Shown piece by piece: positions 47,577 through 56,556 of a stretch of 64,000 nt of DNA. The notes under the pieces were generated by a model. That model was not told the DNA's origin. It saw only the letters and a list, made by a program, of their open reading frames with translations, and made no database searches. The DNA comes from Shewanella sp. KX20019 (GTDB lineage Bacteria > Pseudomonadota > Gammaproteobacteria > Enterobacterales > Shewanellaceae), in contig NZ_CP068437.1 of NCBI RefSeq assembly GCF_016757755.1, positions 62,001 through 126,000 of the forward strand. The letters are read 5' to 3'. Numbering within the stretch: the first letter of the stretch is position 1; each line of letters opens with the position of its first letter. The translations under genes were made by a program, and so were the position numbers.

Positions 47577-50405
47577 ATGAAAGTTTTTTTCCGAAAGAGT
47601 GCCATTATTAGCTTTCTAATTAGTGTCTTTCTAACCATGAATGCCGCATTGGCGCAGCCTATAAATGGCACCACTTCAGATGCCAATATTGTCGATAAAG
47701 AGCGTGTACTTTATTGGCTGATTAAGCGAGGTGAAGTCGCCAGTAGTGCATCTGATGCGGAAAAGAATCAGGCTGTGGAAGCATTTATCGGCCATGCAAA
47801 AAGGCCGCAAAAAATATCCTTACGTGAAGCCCGCTATGAGGCTGCTCGACTGCAACAGAATAAGCAAAAAGGTAAGTTGGTCAGCTTTGCTGCGCCACAA
47901 ACACAAGGTATCAGCAATAAAACCGTAAAGGTGTTGGCGATACTGATAGATTTCCCCGATCTGCCTCATGACAATAATGGTCTAAGCAGTAGCGATACCG
48001 ACATGTATTACAGCTCATATACAGCTGAACATTATAATAATTTACTGTTTTCGACCAATGGCTATGCGGGTCCAAATGGGCAAACATTGATGACCGGCTA
48101 TGAATACTATCAGGCCGAATCAGGTGGCAGTTTCTTTTTTACCGGAGGCATTAAAGGTTGGTATCGGGCGGTTAACAACGCAGCTGTTTATGGTGCTAAC
48201 GATAGTTCAGATAATGATATTGGTGCAATCGATCTGGTAAAAGAAGCTGTTAGTGCCGCATTAGCGACAATGAGTAGTGATGAATTAGCGAGCTATGATA
48301 TCGAAGACCCGTTCGATGTTAACCAAAATGGTAACCTAAATGAGCCTGATGGTGAGTTAGACCATGTGATGATTTTTCATTCCAGCATAGGTGAAGAGAC
48401 TGGGGGAGGGATGTTAGGGGCTGATGCCATTTGGTCACATCGCTCGTCAACTAACCCATACACTATTCCTGGCACCAGCATGAAACTGGCGAGTTATACG
48501 ATTCAACCGATTGATGCTGCACTTGGTGTATGCGTACATGAGTTCGGTCATGATCTTGGTTTACCTGATGAATATGATATCAGCAATGAGGGCAAAGGTT
48601 CTCCTGTCGGTTTTTGGTCTGTGATGGCCTCAGGTAGTTGGGCTGGTGCAATTCGAGGTACTGAGCCGACTGGGTTTAGCCCTTATGCCCGTTCATATTT
48701 GCAAGGTAAATACCAAGGGAATTGGCTTTCTGAGCAAAAATTACAACTAAGCACCTTGGATGCATCTGGACTGGACGTCGCTATTGTCGCGGCGGTGAAT
48801 CATGATCAAGTCAACCAGATTTCGCTGGCTATTCCGGCGGAAGAGATCAGCTTTAAGACCCCGTACACTGGTGAGTATCAGTTTTACTCCGATCAAGGTG
48901 ACATGATCAATCATGCTATGTCATTTGATGTCGAACTGCCCATTGCGACTCCGTTATCGTTATCGATGAAGGCGCATTGGAGCATTGAGGTAGATTATGA
49001 CTATGCGCAACTTATGGTTGATGGTACCGCGTTGCAAGGTAATTACACTAAAGCCAGCAATAGCATCAACTCAGCTCGCAATATTCTAACGGGAAAATCG
49101 ACTGATTTGGCTGCTGCTGAAGGCGAAAATGGCTGGGTCGATCTTGAGTACGACCTGAGTCCTTATGCTGGACGCAATGTACGCTTATCTATTAATTACG
49201 TTACTGATCAGGCTGTTGGCGATTATGGTGTAGTGATTGATGATATCACCATTAAGCAAGCCGACACTCAGGTGTTGTTTAACGGTGCGGAAACTTTATC
49301 TGACATTGCTTACGCGGGCTTTTTACGGCTAACAGACAAGCGTCCAGGTAAAGAACGCCGCTACATTGTCCAACTGCGCAGCCAAGAGGGCGTTGACAAA
49401 GGCTTACTAAGTCAGCGTTATGATCCAGGGGTGGTACTTTGGTTAGAGAGCAATGATTATGGATCAAATGAAGTTAGCAAGCATGCGGGATACAGTTTAA
49501 TCGGTGTCGTCGATGCCGATCAAAATTTAATTGGTAATTTAGATAGCGAGTTCCAGATCCGTGATGCAGCGTTTAGCTTATATAACCAGTCCTTTTTTAG
49601 TTATGGCGGCGTGGATGATGAACATTTATCAGCTAATAAACTGTTTGATGACGTTAACGATTATGCAGCACCACTACAGCCTGAATCAGGTATGGTTTTA
49701 CCTGAGCTAGGTTTGTCGATAGAGGTGATGACACAAGCTGAGAATAGCAGTAGTGCTACCGTACAGTTTAGCTATCGCGGAGCTGTAGAACCGTCGACAG
49801 AGCTGAGCGCTGTTATTTCTCAAAGCCAACAAGGTGGTCAAGTTACTTTTGTGGCCGAAGTCAGTGGTGGTGATGGAAATTACCAGTATGCATGGGACTT
49901 TGGGGTAGATAATGCGATGAGTAATGAAGCTGCACCTAGCTATACCTATAACGATGCCGGTAGTTATTTAGTCACGCTGACTATTACTGACGGTAAGGGT
50001 GTTGAGTTTACCAATAACACCACGGTCAATGTTAACGCTGCACTCGATGTTGGTTTTACATTAACCATAAATGGTTTGTCGGTGACATTTAACAATCAGT
50101 CATCAGGGGGCAGCGGTGACCTAAATTATATATGGCAATTTGGTGATGGTGATACCAGTACCGAAACATCACCAACACATAGCTATGGGGCCGCTGGTAA
50201 TTATACCGCGACTCTAACAGTCACTGATAGTGTCGGAAAAATGGGTGTTATGACAGGGGTTATCAACGTTGGCATACCTGTGACAACAACGACCGAGAAG
50301 AGTAGTTCAGGCTCTAGCGGTGGTGGTTTAGGGGGGGGATCGATAGGACTATTGTGTTTGCTGCTGGGTTATCGGCGCAAAACGACGCTGGCAGGACGTA
50401 TATAA
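47577..50405 (+). CDS. Secreted M6 family metalloprotease with PKD domains and GlyGly-CTERM
   Basis: A 942-residue extracellular zinc protease of the immune inhibitor A type. Signal peptide at residues 1-25 (ending NAALA), then a propeptide-like segment, the M6 catalytic domain with His321-Glu-Phe-Gly-His325 in HEFGHDLGLPDEYD, a MAM/carbohydrate-like region and two PKD repeats (about 755-900: YAWDFG, YIWQFGDGDTS). The C-terminus GSSGGGLGGGSIGLLCLLLGYRRK is a GlyGly-CTERM sorting signal, cut by rhombosortase before type II secretion. Start ATG 47577 has AAGGAG upstream; the frame is open earlier. Confidence 0.9.
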   Translation: MKVFFRKSAIISFLISVFLTMNAALAQPINGTTSDANIVDKERVLYWLIKRGEVASSASDAEKNQAVEAFIGHAKRPQKISLREARYEAARLQQNKQKGKLVSFAAPQTQGISNKTVKVLAILIDFPDLPHDNNGLSSSDTDMYYSSYTAEHYNNLLFSTNGYAGPNGQTLMTGYEYYQAESGGSFFFTGGIKGWYRAVNNAAVYGANDSSDNDIGAIDLVKEAVSAALATMSSDELASYDIEDPFDVNQNGNLNEPDGELDHVMIFHSSIGEETGGGMLGADAIWSHRSSTNPYTIPGTSMKLASYTIQPIDAALGVCVHEFGHDLGLPDEYDISNEGKGSPVGFWSVMASGSWAGAIRGTEPTGFSPYARSYLQGKYQGNWLSEQKLQLSTLDASGLDVAIVAAVNHDQVNQISLAIPAEEISFKTPYTGEYQFYSDQGDMINHAMSFDVELPIATPLSLSMKAHWSIEVDYDYAQLMVDGTALQGNYTKASNSINSARNILTGKSTDLAAAEGENGWVDLEYDLSPYAGRNVRLSINYVTDQAVGDYGVVIDDITIKQADTQVLFNGAETLSDIAYAGFLRLTDKRPGKERRYIVQLRSQEGVDKGLLSQRYDPGVVLWLESNDYGSNEVSKHAGYSLIGVVDADQNLIGNLDSEFQIRDAAFSLYNQSFFSYGGVDDEHLSANKLFDDVNDYAAPLQPESGMVLPELGLSIEVMTQAENSSSATVQFSYRGAVEPSTELSAVISQSQQGGQVTFVAEVSGGDGNYQYAWDFGVDNAMSNEAAPSYTYNDAGSYLVTLTITDGKGVEFTNNTTVNVNAALDVGFTLTINGLSVTFNNQSSGGSGDLNYIWQFGDGDTSTETSPTHSYGAAGNYTATLTVTDSVGKMGVMTGVINVGIPVTTTTEKSSSGSSGGGLGGGSIGLLCLLLGYRRKTTLAGRI

Positions 50406-50492
50406 GTCCAAGCATACTTTATTGAGGCAAGCGCTATTATGGCTATTAGTTACGCTTGCCTTATGACTCAAAAATTAGCGCGTTAATATGTC

Positions 50493-51062
50493 TCAGTTAC
50501 TCAGTGCTGAAATGGCTTTTTGAGCGGCAGGCAGAAATATTTCGCTGACAATGAGCTGCTCTTGTTCATGTTGGAAATAACGGCGACGCCCCCATAGTGC
50601 ACTGCTGGTATCTTGGTTTAGCGATTCGGCCAGCTTGGCTATTTTGCTGCAAGGTTCAAAGTGAGCAACTTCAATTTTTCCTGGGGTGAATTCATCTTTT
50701 GAATAGAGCAATTCACCGAGCGGTCTAACACCCAAACCAAGAAAGTCCTGCTGTTTTTTTTCTAGCAAACGTCCCGGAATTAATGTGCGGGCAAAAACCC
50801 AAGGCACACCATCGAGTACCAATAATACCTCTCTAATCCATACTTGTTGATAGTCAGGGTACTCATTTATCAGCGGCGACAAGGTATCTTCACCGAGCAC
50901 TTTCACTTCAAAATGTTGGCATTGCGCTTTGAGCTTTTCAGTCAAACTGCAGGTGCTTAGCAGCCAATCTTTAAAAGGCGGCGGTGGAAAATTAGTTATT
51001 TTGTCTGGTGAAATCCACTTAATTGATTCACCATAGGGAAAGCTTAACCTAGTCACACTCAT
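50493..51062 (-). CDS. ubiC: Chorismate pyruvate-lyase
   Basis: Releases 4-hydroxybenzoate and pyruvate from chorismate, the first committed step of ubiquinone synthesis. The 189-residue protein has the family core: WIREVLLVLDGVPWVFARTLIP with its active-site Arg, LGVRPLGELLYSKDEF, and RRRYFQ near the C-terminus with a Glu. FPPPPFKDWLLSTCSLTEKL at the N-terminus is also typical. ubiA is not adjacent here. It is divergent from the FliL-like gene with 153 bases between them. Confidence 0.9.
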   Translation of the reverse strand: MSVTRLSFPYGESIKWISPDKITNFPPPPFKDWLLSTCSLTEKLKAQCQHFEVKVLGEDTLSPLINEYPDYQQVWIREVLLVLDGVPWVFARTLIPGRLLEKKQQDFLGLGVRPLGELLYSKDEFTPGKIEVAHFEPCSKIAKLAESLNQDTSSALWGRRRYFQHEQEQLIVSEIFLPAAQKAISALSN

Positions 51063-51215
51063 CTAATTCTCGGTACAATGTTAGCAACCGAAGCAGTCTA
51101 GCATGCCGGTGTCGTCCCAGATAGCCGTTGTCGGCTTTGAACGGCTAGGTTGGCGTGATAAAAAATAGCATGAGATTTTGTCTCATCACATATCGACCAG
51201 GGAATCATTTTCACC

Positions 51216-51617
51216 ATGAAAAAAATTATCGCGATATTACTCTTAGGCTTAAGTTGCAGCTTTAGTCTGTTGGCTGCGGATGAAAAGCCGCTTGAGGAGT
51301 ACGCTTATTACGGTTTTGAGCCAGAAATCGTCACTAACTACATTTCAAATCGAAACAAGTTGGGTTATGTCAGACTCAGTGTTGAGTTGATGGTTAAAGA
51401 TCCTGAAGATCTCGTTAGTTTAGAAAGGCACGATCCCTTGCTACGAGCCGCAATCGTTGAGATCTTGGGTAACCAAACAGAAGACAAGGTGAAGTCTTTA
51501 ACTGGAAAAGAGGAAATTAGGCGTGAGTGTTATGAGGTGGTCAATCGCCTTCTAGAGCAAGAAACGGGTGAAGATTTGGTGGTTAATCTACTCTTTACTA
51601 AATATTTGTACGATTAA
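51216..51617 (+). CDS. FliL-like flagellar basal-body associated protein
   Basis: A 133-residue protein with a hydrophobic N-terminus (KKIIAILLLGLSCSFSLLAA) that reads as a cleavable signal peptide. The rest resembles the FliL periplasmic domain: YAYYGFEPEIVTNYI, YVRLSVELMV and HDPLLRAAIVEILGNQTEDKVKSLTGKEEIRREC, ending VNLLFTKYLYD. True FliL is anchored by an uncleaved helix and sits in a flagellar operon; this one is alone between ubiC and rlmF and may be a specialised paralogue. It could interact with stator or motor; no test here. Confidence 0.8.
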   Translation: MKKIIAILLLGLSCSFSLLAADEKPLEEYAYYGFEPEIVTNYISNRNKLGYVRLSVELMVKDPEDLVSLERHDPLLRAAIVEILGNQTEDKVKSLTGKEEIRRECYEVVNRLLEQETGEDLVVNLLFTKYLYD

Positions 51618-51679
51618 AATTGCCCTAACCAATATTTAATTTTTATGCCGCCATAACCAACAGATGCTGCTGAGTGAAT

Positions 51680-52732
51680 ATGAATAAACCGAAGAACAGT
51701 CCCACTATGCAAGCATCTGTGACGGCGGGTAAATCTGCCCCGGCGCTAGATAAAGGGATGCATCCGCGTAACCTGCACAATGGTGGCTATGACTTTCCTG
51801 CATTGATTAGCAGCTATAGCAAGCTTAAGCCGTTTGTGAGTATCAATGCATTTGGCAATTTATCGATAGACTTCTCTTTGCCCAAAGCGGTTAAGGCGCT
51901 CAATGCTGCTTTACTTAAGCACCATTATGCTGTGGATGCTTGGGATATTCCTTCAGGATTTTTATGTCCTCCGATCCCTGGGCGGGCTGACTACATCCAT
52001 CATGTGGCCGATCTACTTGCGGTTAAAAAATCGAACAAGAAGCGGGTACCTAAAGGTAAAAAAATTCGGGCGCTGGATATTGGCACCGGAGCGAATGTTA
52101 TTTATCCGTTGCTTGGGATCCAATCTTATGGCTGGCAGTTTGTAGGTAGCGATGTTGACCCCATTTCAATCAGTAATGGCCAACAAATTTTTGCTAATAA
52201 TCCTGAGTTGAGTAGCAAGTTTTCTTCTCGTTTACAATGCAATGCACAACAGGTGTTTCAGGGAATTATTGGCAAGGGTGACCGTTTTGACATCACGCTG
52301 TGTAACCCTCCATTTCATGCATCGCTTGCCGAAGCTAACGCCGGTACAACACGTAAGCTGACTAATCTTGCTGCTAACCGCGCGGCTAAATCTGGGCAGA
52401 AAAATACAGCCGCAGTGGCAACAAATGATGCTAGCGTGCTTAATTTTGGTGGCCAGAAAGCGGAACTTTGGTGTGACGGCGGTGAGAAGCAGTTTTTGAA
52501 TAACATGATTACCGAAAGCCAACTCTTTGCTGAACAATGCTTGTGGTTCACGACCTTAGTCTCTAAGAAAGAGAACCTAAAGCCTGCCCAGGCATTGCTG
52601 CAAAAGGTCAAAGCCCGCGATGTTAAAGTGATTGATATGCACCAGGGTAACAAAATCACCCGTATCCTAGCTTGGACGTTTTTAACGCTCGAGCAGCAAC
52701 AGTTATGGCTGCAATATCGTGAGCAGATTTAA
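51680..52732 (+). CDS. rlmF: 23S rRNA (adenine(1618)-N6)-methyltransferase
   Basis: Methylates N6 of A1618 in 23S rRNA. The 350-residue protein has HPRNLHNGGYDFPALI near the N-terminus, the SAM site ALDIGTGANVIYPLLGI and the adenine N6 catalytic NPPFHAS motif, then LAWTFLTLEQQ at the C-terminus. All are RlmF/YbiN hallmarks. The ATG at 51680 is used; a GTG two codons earlier (51674) is possible. It is 62 bases downstream of the FliL-like gene on the same strand. Confidence 0.93.
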   Translation: MNKPKNSPTMQASVTAGKSAPALDKGMHPRNLHNGGYDFPALISSYSKLKPFVSINAFGNLSIDFSLPKAVKALNAALLKHHYAVDAWDIPSGFLCPPIPGRADYIHHVADLLAVKKSNKKRVPKGKKIRALDIGTGANVIYPLLGIQSYGWQFVGSDVDPISISNGQQIFANNPELSSKFSSRLQCNAQQVFQGIIGKGDRFDITLCNPPFHASLAEANAGTTRKLTNLAANRAAKSGQKNTAAVATNDASVLNFGGQKAELWCDGGEKQFLNNMITESQLFAEQCLWFTTLVSKKENLKPAQALLQKVKARDVKVIDMHQGNKITRILAWTFLTLEQQQLWLQYREQI

Positions 52733-52845
52733 GTGGCTAATGTGCTTTGTTATTCATATTACAATTAAACTGGCTGAGCGATTTCAATTTCTTCACAACT
52801 TGGCCTAGACTCATAGCAATGTGGTTGAGTTGATTGGACTTAGTT

Positions 52846-53217
52846 GTGAATTTTCAGTTAGAGCATCTGCTCATAGAGTTGGAATTATATCTGCAAAAAC
52901 CTGAGGTAAGAGCATCTCGGGGGGAGCTAGAACGCCTTATTAGCGATGACTTTATGGAGTTTGCCGCCACGGGCTGCTGCTTTGGAAAAGCTGAAGTGCT
53001 CGCTCGATTACCGGATGAACGTGCACCGTACATTGAAACCAGCCATTTTGAGGTCCGCGAGTTAACTGATGGGCTTTGCCAGGTCCTCTATCGTGCTAAA
53101 TTTAAAAAAGCCAATGACAACATCATCAGCTTTTCCATCCGAAGTTCATTTTGGCGTGGCCACCAAGAAGTATGGCAAATGGTGTTTCACCAAGGCACAC
53201 CTTGTAAACCATTTTAA
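52846..53217 (+). CDS. NTF2-like DUF4440 protein
   Basis: A 123-residue cytoplasmic protein. LIELELYLQKPEVRASRGELERLISDDFMEFAATG and the central beta strands are typical of DUF4440/NTF2-like folds, and it ends in WQMVFHQGTPC. No catalytic residue is evident. GTG 52846 is the likely start; a TTG four codons earlier opens the same frame but has no better ribosome site. Small single gene between rlmF and the fdh regulator, converging with the latter. Confidence 0.75.
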   Translation: MNFQLEHLLIELELYLQKPEVRASRGELERLISDDFMEFAATGCCFGKAEVLARLPDERAPYIETSHFEVRELTDGLCQVLYRAKFKKANDNIISFSIRSSFWRGHQEVWQMVFHQGTPCKPF

Positions 53218-53233
53218 CCTCAGATTGATAAAC

Positions 53234-54139
53234 TTACTGTCCGTTCCAGAGTAATTTGCCACAATCGGTCAAGTCATAGCCACCTAAGGTTGCTGCTAAT
53301 TGCTGTGTTTGTGGCTCGGCAAGTAGATTAAATAAACGTTGCAGCTGACGTCTGAAGTAAATTCCTTGCGGCATAACAAAATCAAAAGACTCTGTTACCA
53401 ATGGCACAAAGCTTAAACCGCTTTCAAGTGCGACTGATTGGCAGCCGAAACCGATGTCTGCATCACTTCTAGCTATATACCCCGCCAGCTCTCGTTCGCT
53501 TTGCGCCACTAAACTCGAGTTTAATTGCTCAAATGTAGCCTCCTGCTTCATTAGCCACTGCTCCAAGTGTTGTTGGCTGCCAGCACCGGCTTGACGTGCA
53601 ACCCAGCGCCAAGACTGTTGCGGTATTTTCTCCAGTTCTTGACAGCGATGATGCATATCAGGACGCATCATTAATCCTTGCTTACGGGTATAGCCATGCA
53701 CCATCACCCACTGCTGGTGATTGGCGTAGCCTTGCAGTAAAGCGGGGTGACGCACAGACCGCTCATCAACACTGCCCCAATGCAAAGTACATACATCAGC
53801 ATAACCACGAGACAGCAGATCCAGCCCCAAGCGAGAGCCAGTCGAGCTATAGCTGATGAGCTCACTTTTACCGACTTGTGACATCATGCGAGCGACCAGC
53901 ATCGACAGCAAAGGATCATCACTACCAGTGATATGCATGCGATCTGAAAGCATACCACTGTGACAAGAATCCATGACCCAACGGTCGATTAATATTTTTG
54001 GAAAGAGCCACTTACCGGTGATTTTAGTCGCGGGAAGGATTCGGTCATTCGCCATGGAATAGACTTTTTTCTCATTGAGATCAAGATACTCAGAGACCTG
54101 TCTAGCACTCATGTAGATCAGTTCTGTTGGCTCAGTCAT
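53234..54139 (-). CDS. Helix-turn-helix regulator with PBP-like ligand domain
   Basis: A 301-residue one-component regulator. The N-terminal excisionase/MerR-like helix-turn-helix (MSARQVSEYLDLNEKKVYSMANDRILPATK, with GKWLFPKILIDRW) covers residues 9-55. The rest is a periplasmic-binding-protein-like domain of the molybdate/tungstate type, seen in MHITGSDDPLLSMLVARMM, SSTGSRLGLDLLSRGYADVCTLHW and GFGCQSVALESGLSFVPLV. There is no signal peptide, so it acts inside the cell. Placed beside fdhD and the fdh operon, it could adjust formate dehydrogenase to molybdate or tungstate supply. The ligand is unproven. Confidence 0.75.
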   Translation of the reverse strand: MTEPTELIYMSARQVSEYLDLNEKKVYSMANDRILPATKITGKWLFPKILIDRWVMDSCHSGMLSDRMHITGSDDPLLSMLVARMMSQVGKSELISYSSTGSRLGLDLLSRGYADVCTLHWGSVDERSVRHPALLQGYANHQQWVMVHGYTRKQGLMMRPDMHHRCQELEKIPQQSWRWVARQAGAGSQQHLEQWLMKQEATFEQLNSSLVAQSERELAGYIARSDADIGFGCQSVALESGLSFVPLVTESFDFVMPQGIYFRRQLQRLFNLLAEPQTQQLAATLGGYDLTDCGKLLWNGQ

Positions 54140-54192
54140 TTTCTATCCCTGTGGCGCAAAATTGAGTTGTTATTACTTGACTGCATGGCTGG

Positions 54193-55032
54193 TTAAATAG
54201 CATCAAATTCAATGTTTTCAGCACCGTTATAAATTAGAAAATGGCGGCCTTTCGCACGAGCGATCATGGTGATCCCCAATTGTTGTGCTAACTCTAGCCC
54301 CATTTGAGTGGCACCACTGCGAGAAAGCAAAACAGGGATCCCCATTTTGGCGACCTTAATCACCATCTCAGAGGTTAAACGCCCAGTGGTATAGAAAAGT
54401 TTGTTATGTCCGACGTCTTGATTAAGCCACATCTCGCCAGCAAGTGTATCCACCGCGTTGTGGCGACCGACATCTTCTACAAAACCTTTAATCTGGTCAC
54501 CTTGGCACAAACCGCAACCGTGTACGGCACCAGCATTCTTATAAGTTTCATTATAGGCATTAATGTTCTTAAGTAAGCTATAGATAGTGCTCTGCTTAAT
54601 TTGCGGCGCCTGGAGGTTGATTTCATCGAGACCAGCCATAAAACCGCCGTATACCGTTCCCTGACCACAGCCAGACGTGACTGTTTTTTCAGACAGCTTT
54701 TCATCTAAGTCTTCGGTTTTTTCACTTGTTAGAATAGCTGCTGAGTTGACGTCCCAATCGACAATGACAGACTCTAGCTTGCTCAGGTCAGAAATAAACC
54801 CCTGATTCTTAAGATAACCTAACGCGAGCGCTTCAGCCCTAGCACCCAATGTCATCAAGGTCACAATCGGGCGCCAGTTTAAATACACCGTGAGTGGGCG
54901 TTCGCAAGCAATAAACTTATCTACTTTCTCGCCCTTTTCATTTATTGCGGTTACGGCAATGGTAAGAGGAACTTCAATGTCGGTTTTGATTAAAGTTGGG
55001 TTGCTCTTGTTTGCTGTCATAAGACCCGTCAT
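54193..55032 (-). CDS. fdhD: Formate dehydrogenase accessory sulfurtransferase FdhD
   Basis: Transfers sulfur from IscS to the molybdenum cofactor of formate dehydrogenase. The 279-residue protein shows the FdhD fold: ERPLTVYLNWRP, LALGYLKNQGFI, FVEDVGRHNAVDTLAGEMW and FYTTGRLTSEMVIKVAKMGIPVLLSRSGAT. The E. coli CxxC (Cys121, Cys124) is not kept intact: it reads Cys122-Gly-Gln-Gly. A different CGLC is at Cys173-Cys176. ATG at 55032 and 55020 are both possible. It lies 53 bases upstream of the regulator and diverges from the DUF3305 gene. Confidence 0.93.
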   Translation of the reverse strand: MTGLMTANKSNPTLIKTDIEVPLTIAVTAINEKGEKVDKFIACERPLTVYLNWRPIVTLMTLGARAEALALGYLKNQGFISDLSKLESVIVDWDVNSAAILTSEKTEDLDEKLSEKTVTSGCGQGTVYGGFMAGLDEINLQAPQIKQSTIYSLLKNINAYNETYKNAGAVHGCGLCQGDQIKGFVEDVGRHNAVDTLAGEMWLNQDVGHNKLFYTTGRLTSEMVIKVAKMGIPVLLSRSGATQMGLELAQQLGITMIARAKGRHFLIYNGAENIEFDAI

Positions 55033-55166
55033 CAGTTATGAGAATTAAATTACAGCTATTTCTAAGCAATATCTGTACCTAACTTTATAGGGAGATAAAG
55101 TTAGTGGCAGATCACATTTATCGGCTTAGGGTCGCCCTTTTATGTCCCATCGCAGATTGCTATTTA

Positions 55167-55177
55167 GACAAAATGTC
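55167..55177. promoter_or_regulatory. Candidate activator site upstream of the fdh promoter
   Basis: GACA-AAA-TGTC is a perfect inverted repeat about 65 bases upstream of the sigma-54 promoter. Such promoters need an upstream enhancer-binding protein; this is the clearest palindrome in the right place, but I cannot name its factor. Confidence 0.25.
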
Positions 55178-55231
55178 CTAGTCTTTGGGGGGATTAGTTG
55201 ATCTAGTTCAAACTATTTTCACACAAGCATA

Positions 55232-55247
55232 TGGCACACATATTGCT
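55232..55247 (+). promoter_or_regulatory. Sigma-54 (RpoN) promoter of the fdh operon
   Basis: TGGCACACATATTGCT fits TGGCAC-N5-TTGCW, with GG and GC at the required -24/-12 spacing. A start near 55258 leaves a 58-base leader before the DUF3305 ATG. It lies in the 283-base divergent gap between fdhD and the operon. Confidence 0.75.
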
Positions 55248-55315
55248 TTACTCAAGGAGTATTTATTTAGTTGGACTGCCATTTAGGCAGCCATCTCAGG
55301 CAAGACGGAGACTGA

Positions 55316-55786
55316 ATGCAACATACCGAAAGCCAATGGCCAATGTACGTTTCTCTTAAGAAAATTGAGAAACAAGTCGGAAGATGGACCTCAGTACAGT
55401 GGGAAGTCGACCAAATTCTCCCTGCGACCCACGCCGCACCAGAAGGTGCAACACTCGTCTTGCTAGAACTGCATAAAGACGAACGCGGTAGCTACCGTAT
55501 CAATATCGACATGGATAACGCCATGTTGTACATCGTTTGCGATGAAAACCTTGAAGGCGACTGGATCCCTGCCGCCTTATCTGCTGATCAAAATGTTGCC
55601 GCAGGCTGTTTAGAAGGTGATACCCCGGTACTGAATATCCCTATGCCACAAGCAATTGCTTGTTGGATTGAAGCGTTTATTACCCGTCATGGTGAAGTTG
55701 AAATCAGGGCTCATCGTCGTCAGAAACACGTTAACCGTCGCAAAAATGAAGGTCCAAGTACAAACCATTTAGCAGGTAACTCATGA
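55316..55786 (+). CDS. DUF3305 protein of the formate dehydrogenase cluster
   Basis: A 156-residue soluble protein, first gene of the fdh operon. WPMYVSLKKIEKQVGRWTSVQWEV at the N-terminus and LLELHKDERGSYRINIDMDNAMLYIVCDE are typical of DUF3305. The C-terminus is basic (HRRQKHVNRRKNEG). The family occurs next to formate dehydrogenase maturation genes; its biochemical role is unknown. It overlaps the DUF3306 gene by ATGA (55783-55786), so the two proteins are probably made in step. Confidence 0.88.
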   Translation: MQHTESQWPMYVSLKKIEKQVGRWTSVQWEVDQILPATHAAPEGATLVLLELHKDERGSYRINIDMDNAMLYIVCDENLEGDWIPAALSADQNVAAGCLEGDTPVLNIPMPQAIACWIEAFITRHGEVEIRAHRRQKHVNRRKNEGPSTNHLAGNS

Positions 55787-56412
55787 GTGGTTTGCTGTCG
55801 CGTTGGAACCTACGTCGACAGAAAGTAGAGCAGGAAGCTGAAGCTGATATAGAAGCCCTCGAAGCTGCTGAGCAACAGCTGGTAACGGCAGATGAAGCAT
55901 CGTCAGAGCAAACAGGCACAGCAGAGAGCCCGAGTGTTGAGGCCATAGAGCCTGGTGAGGATAAACTGCTCACAGCCGAAGATCTTCCTGATCCGGAAAA
56001 GATTGAAGTTGGCGGCAGTTTTGCCAGCTTTATGGGAGCCAATGTCGATCCAGCTGCAAAATCAGCAGCGTTAAAAGCCCTTTGGAAACAGCCTCATTAT
56101 AGTGAAATTGATGGGCTACTTGATTACGCACTGGATTACAGTAATCAACCCAAGTTGTCCGCAAAAGTCTCTGCTGAATTGGCAAAAAAAGTATTCCGTT
56201 ATGTCGTTGAAGAAAAAGATGATGAGGAGGAGAACGAAACCGAAGCAGTTTCAGAGCTCGAGTCAGATGAGATGACCGCCGCTGAAAATACTGTTGAAAC
56301 TGAAGTTGTTAACGATACAAAACAGGTATCGGACATTTTGGACAGCGATGATGAAGAGTTGTCCCAAAATGAACCAGAACACCCAGGCGTCATAATAAAC
56401 AAAGTTGTTTAA
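55783..56412 (+). CDS. DUF3306 protein of the formate dehydrogenase cluster
   Basis: A 209-residue protein beginning MSGLLSRWNLRRQKVE, the DUF3306 N-terminal signature. The centre DPEKIEVGGSFASFMGANVDPAAKSAALKALW and GLLDYALDYSNQP is conserved; the N- and C-terminal parts are acidic, Glu-rich and probably disordered. No catalytic motif is seen. The gene overlaps DUF3305 by four bases. A 144-base gap precedes the ferredoxin gene. Confidence 0.88.
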   Translation: MSGLLSRWNLRRQKVEQEAEADIEALEAAEQQLVTADEASSEQTGTAESPSVEAIEPGEDKLLTAEDLPDPEKIEVGGSFASFMGANVDPAAKSAALKALWKQPHYSEIDGLLDYALDYSNQPKLSAKVSAELAKKVFRYVVEEKDDEEENETEAVSELESDEMTAAENTVETEVVNDTKQVSDILDSDDEELSQNEPEHPGVIINKVV

Positions 56413-56556
56413 CGTCAGTATAGAGTGTTTTTAATTCCACAATTTTGGTATGTGAATTGCTGTATTTAGTGTAAAGCTGGCGTTAACGATAAACGCATTA
56501 AATAAACAGCGAATACTAAGTATAGAAGCAGCCAAAGAACTGTTCAGGAACGCAAT

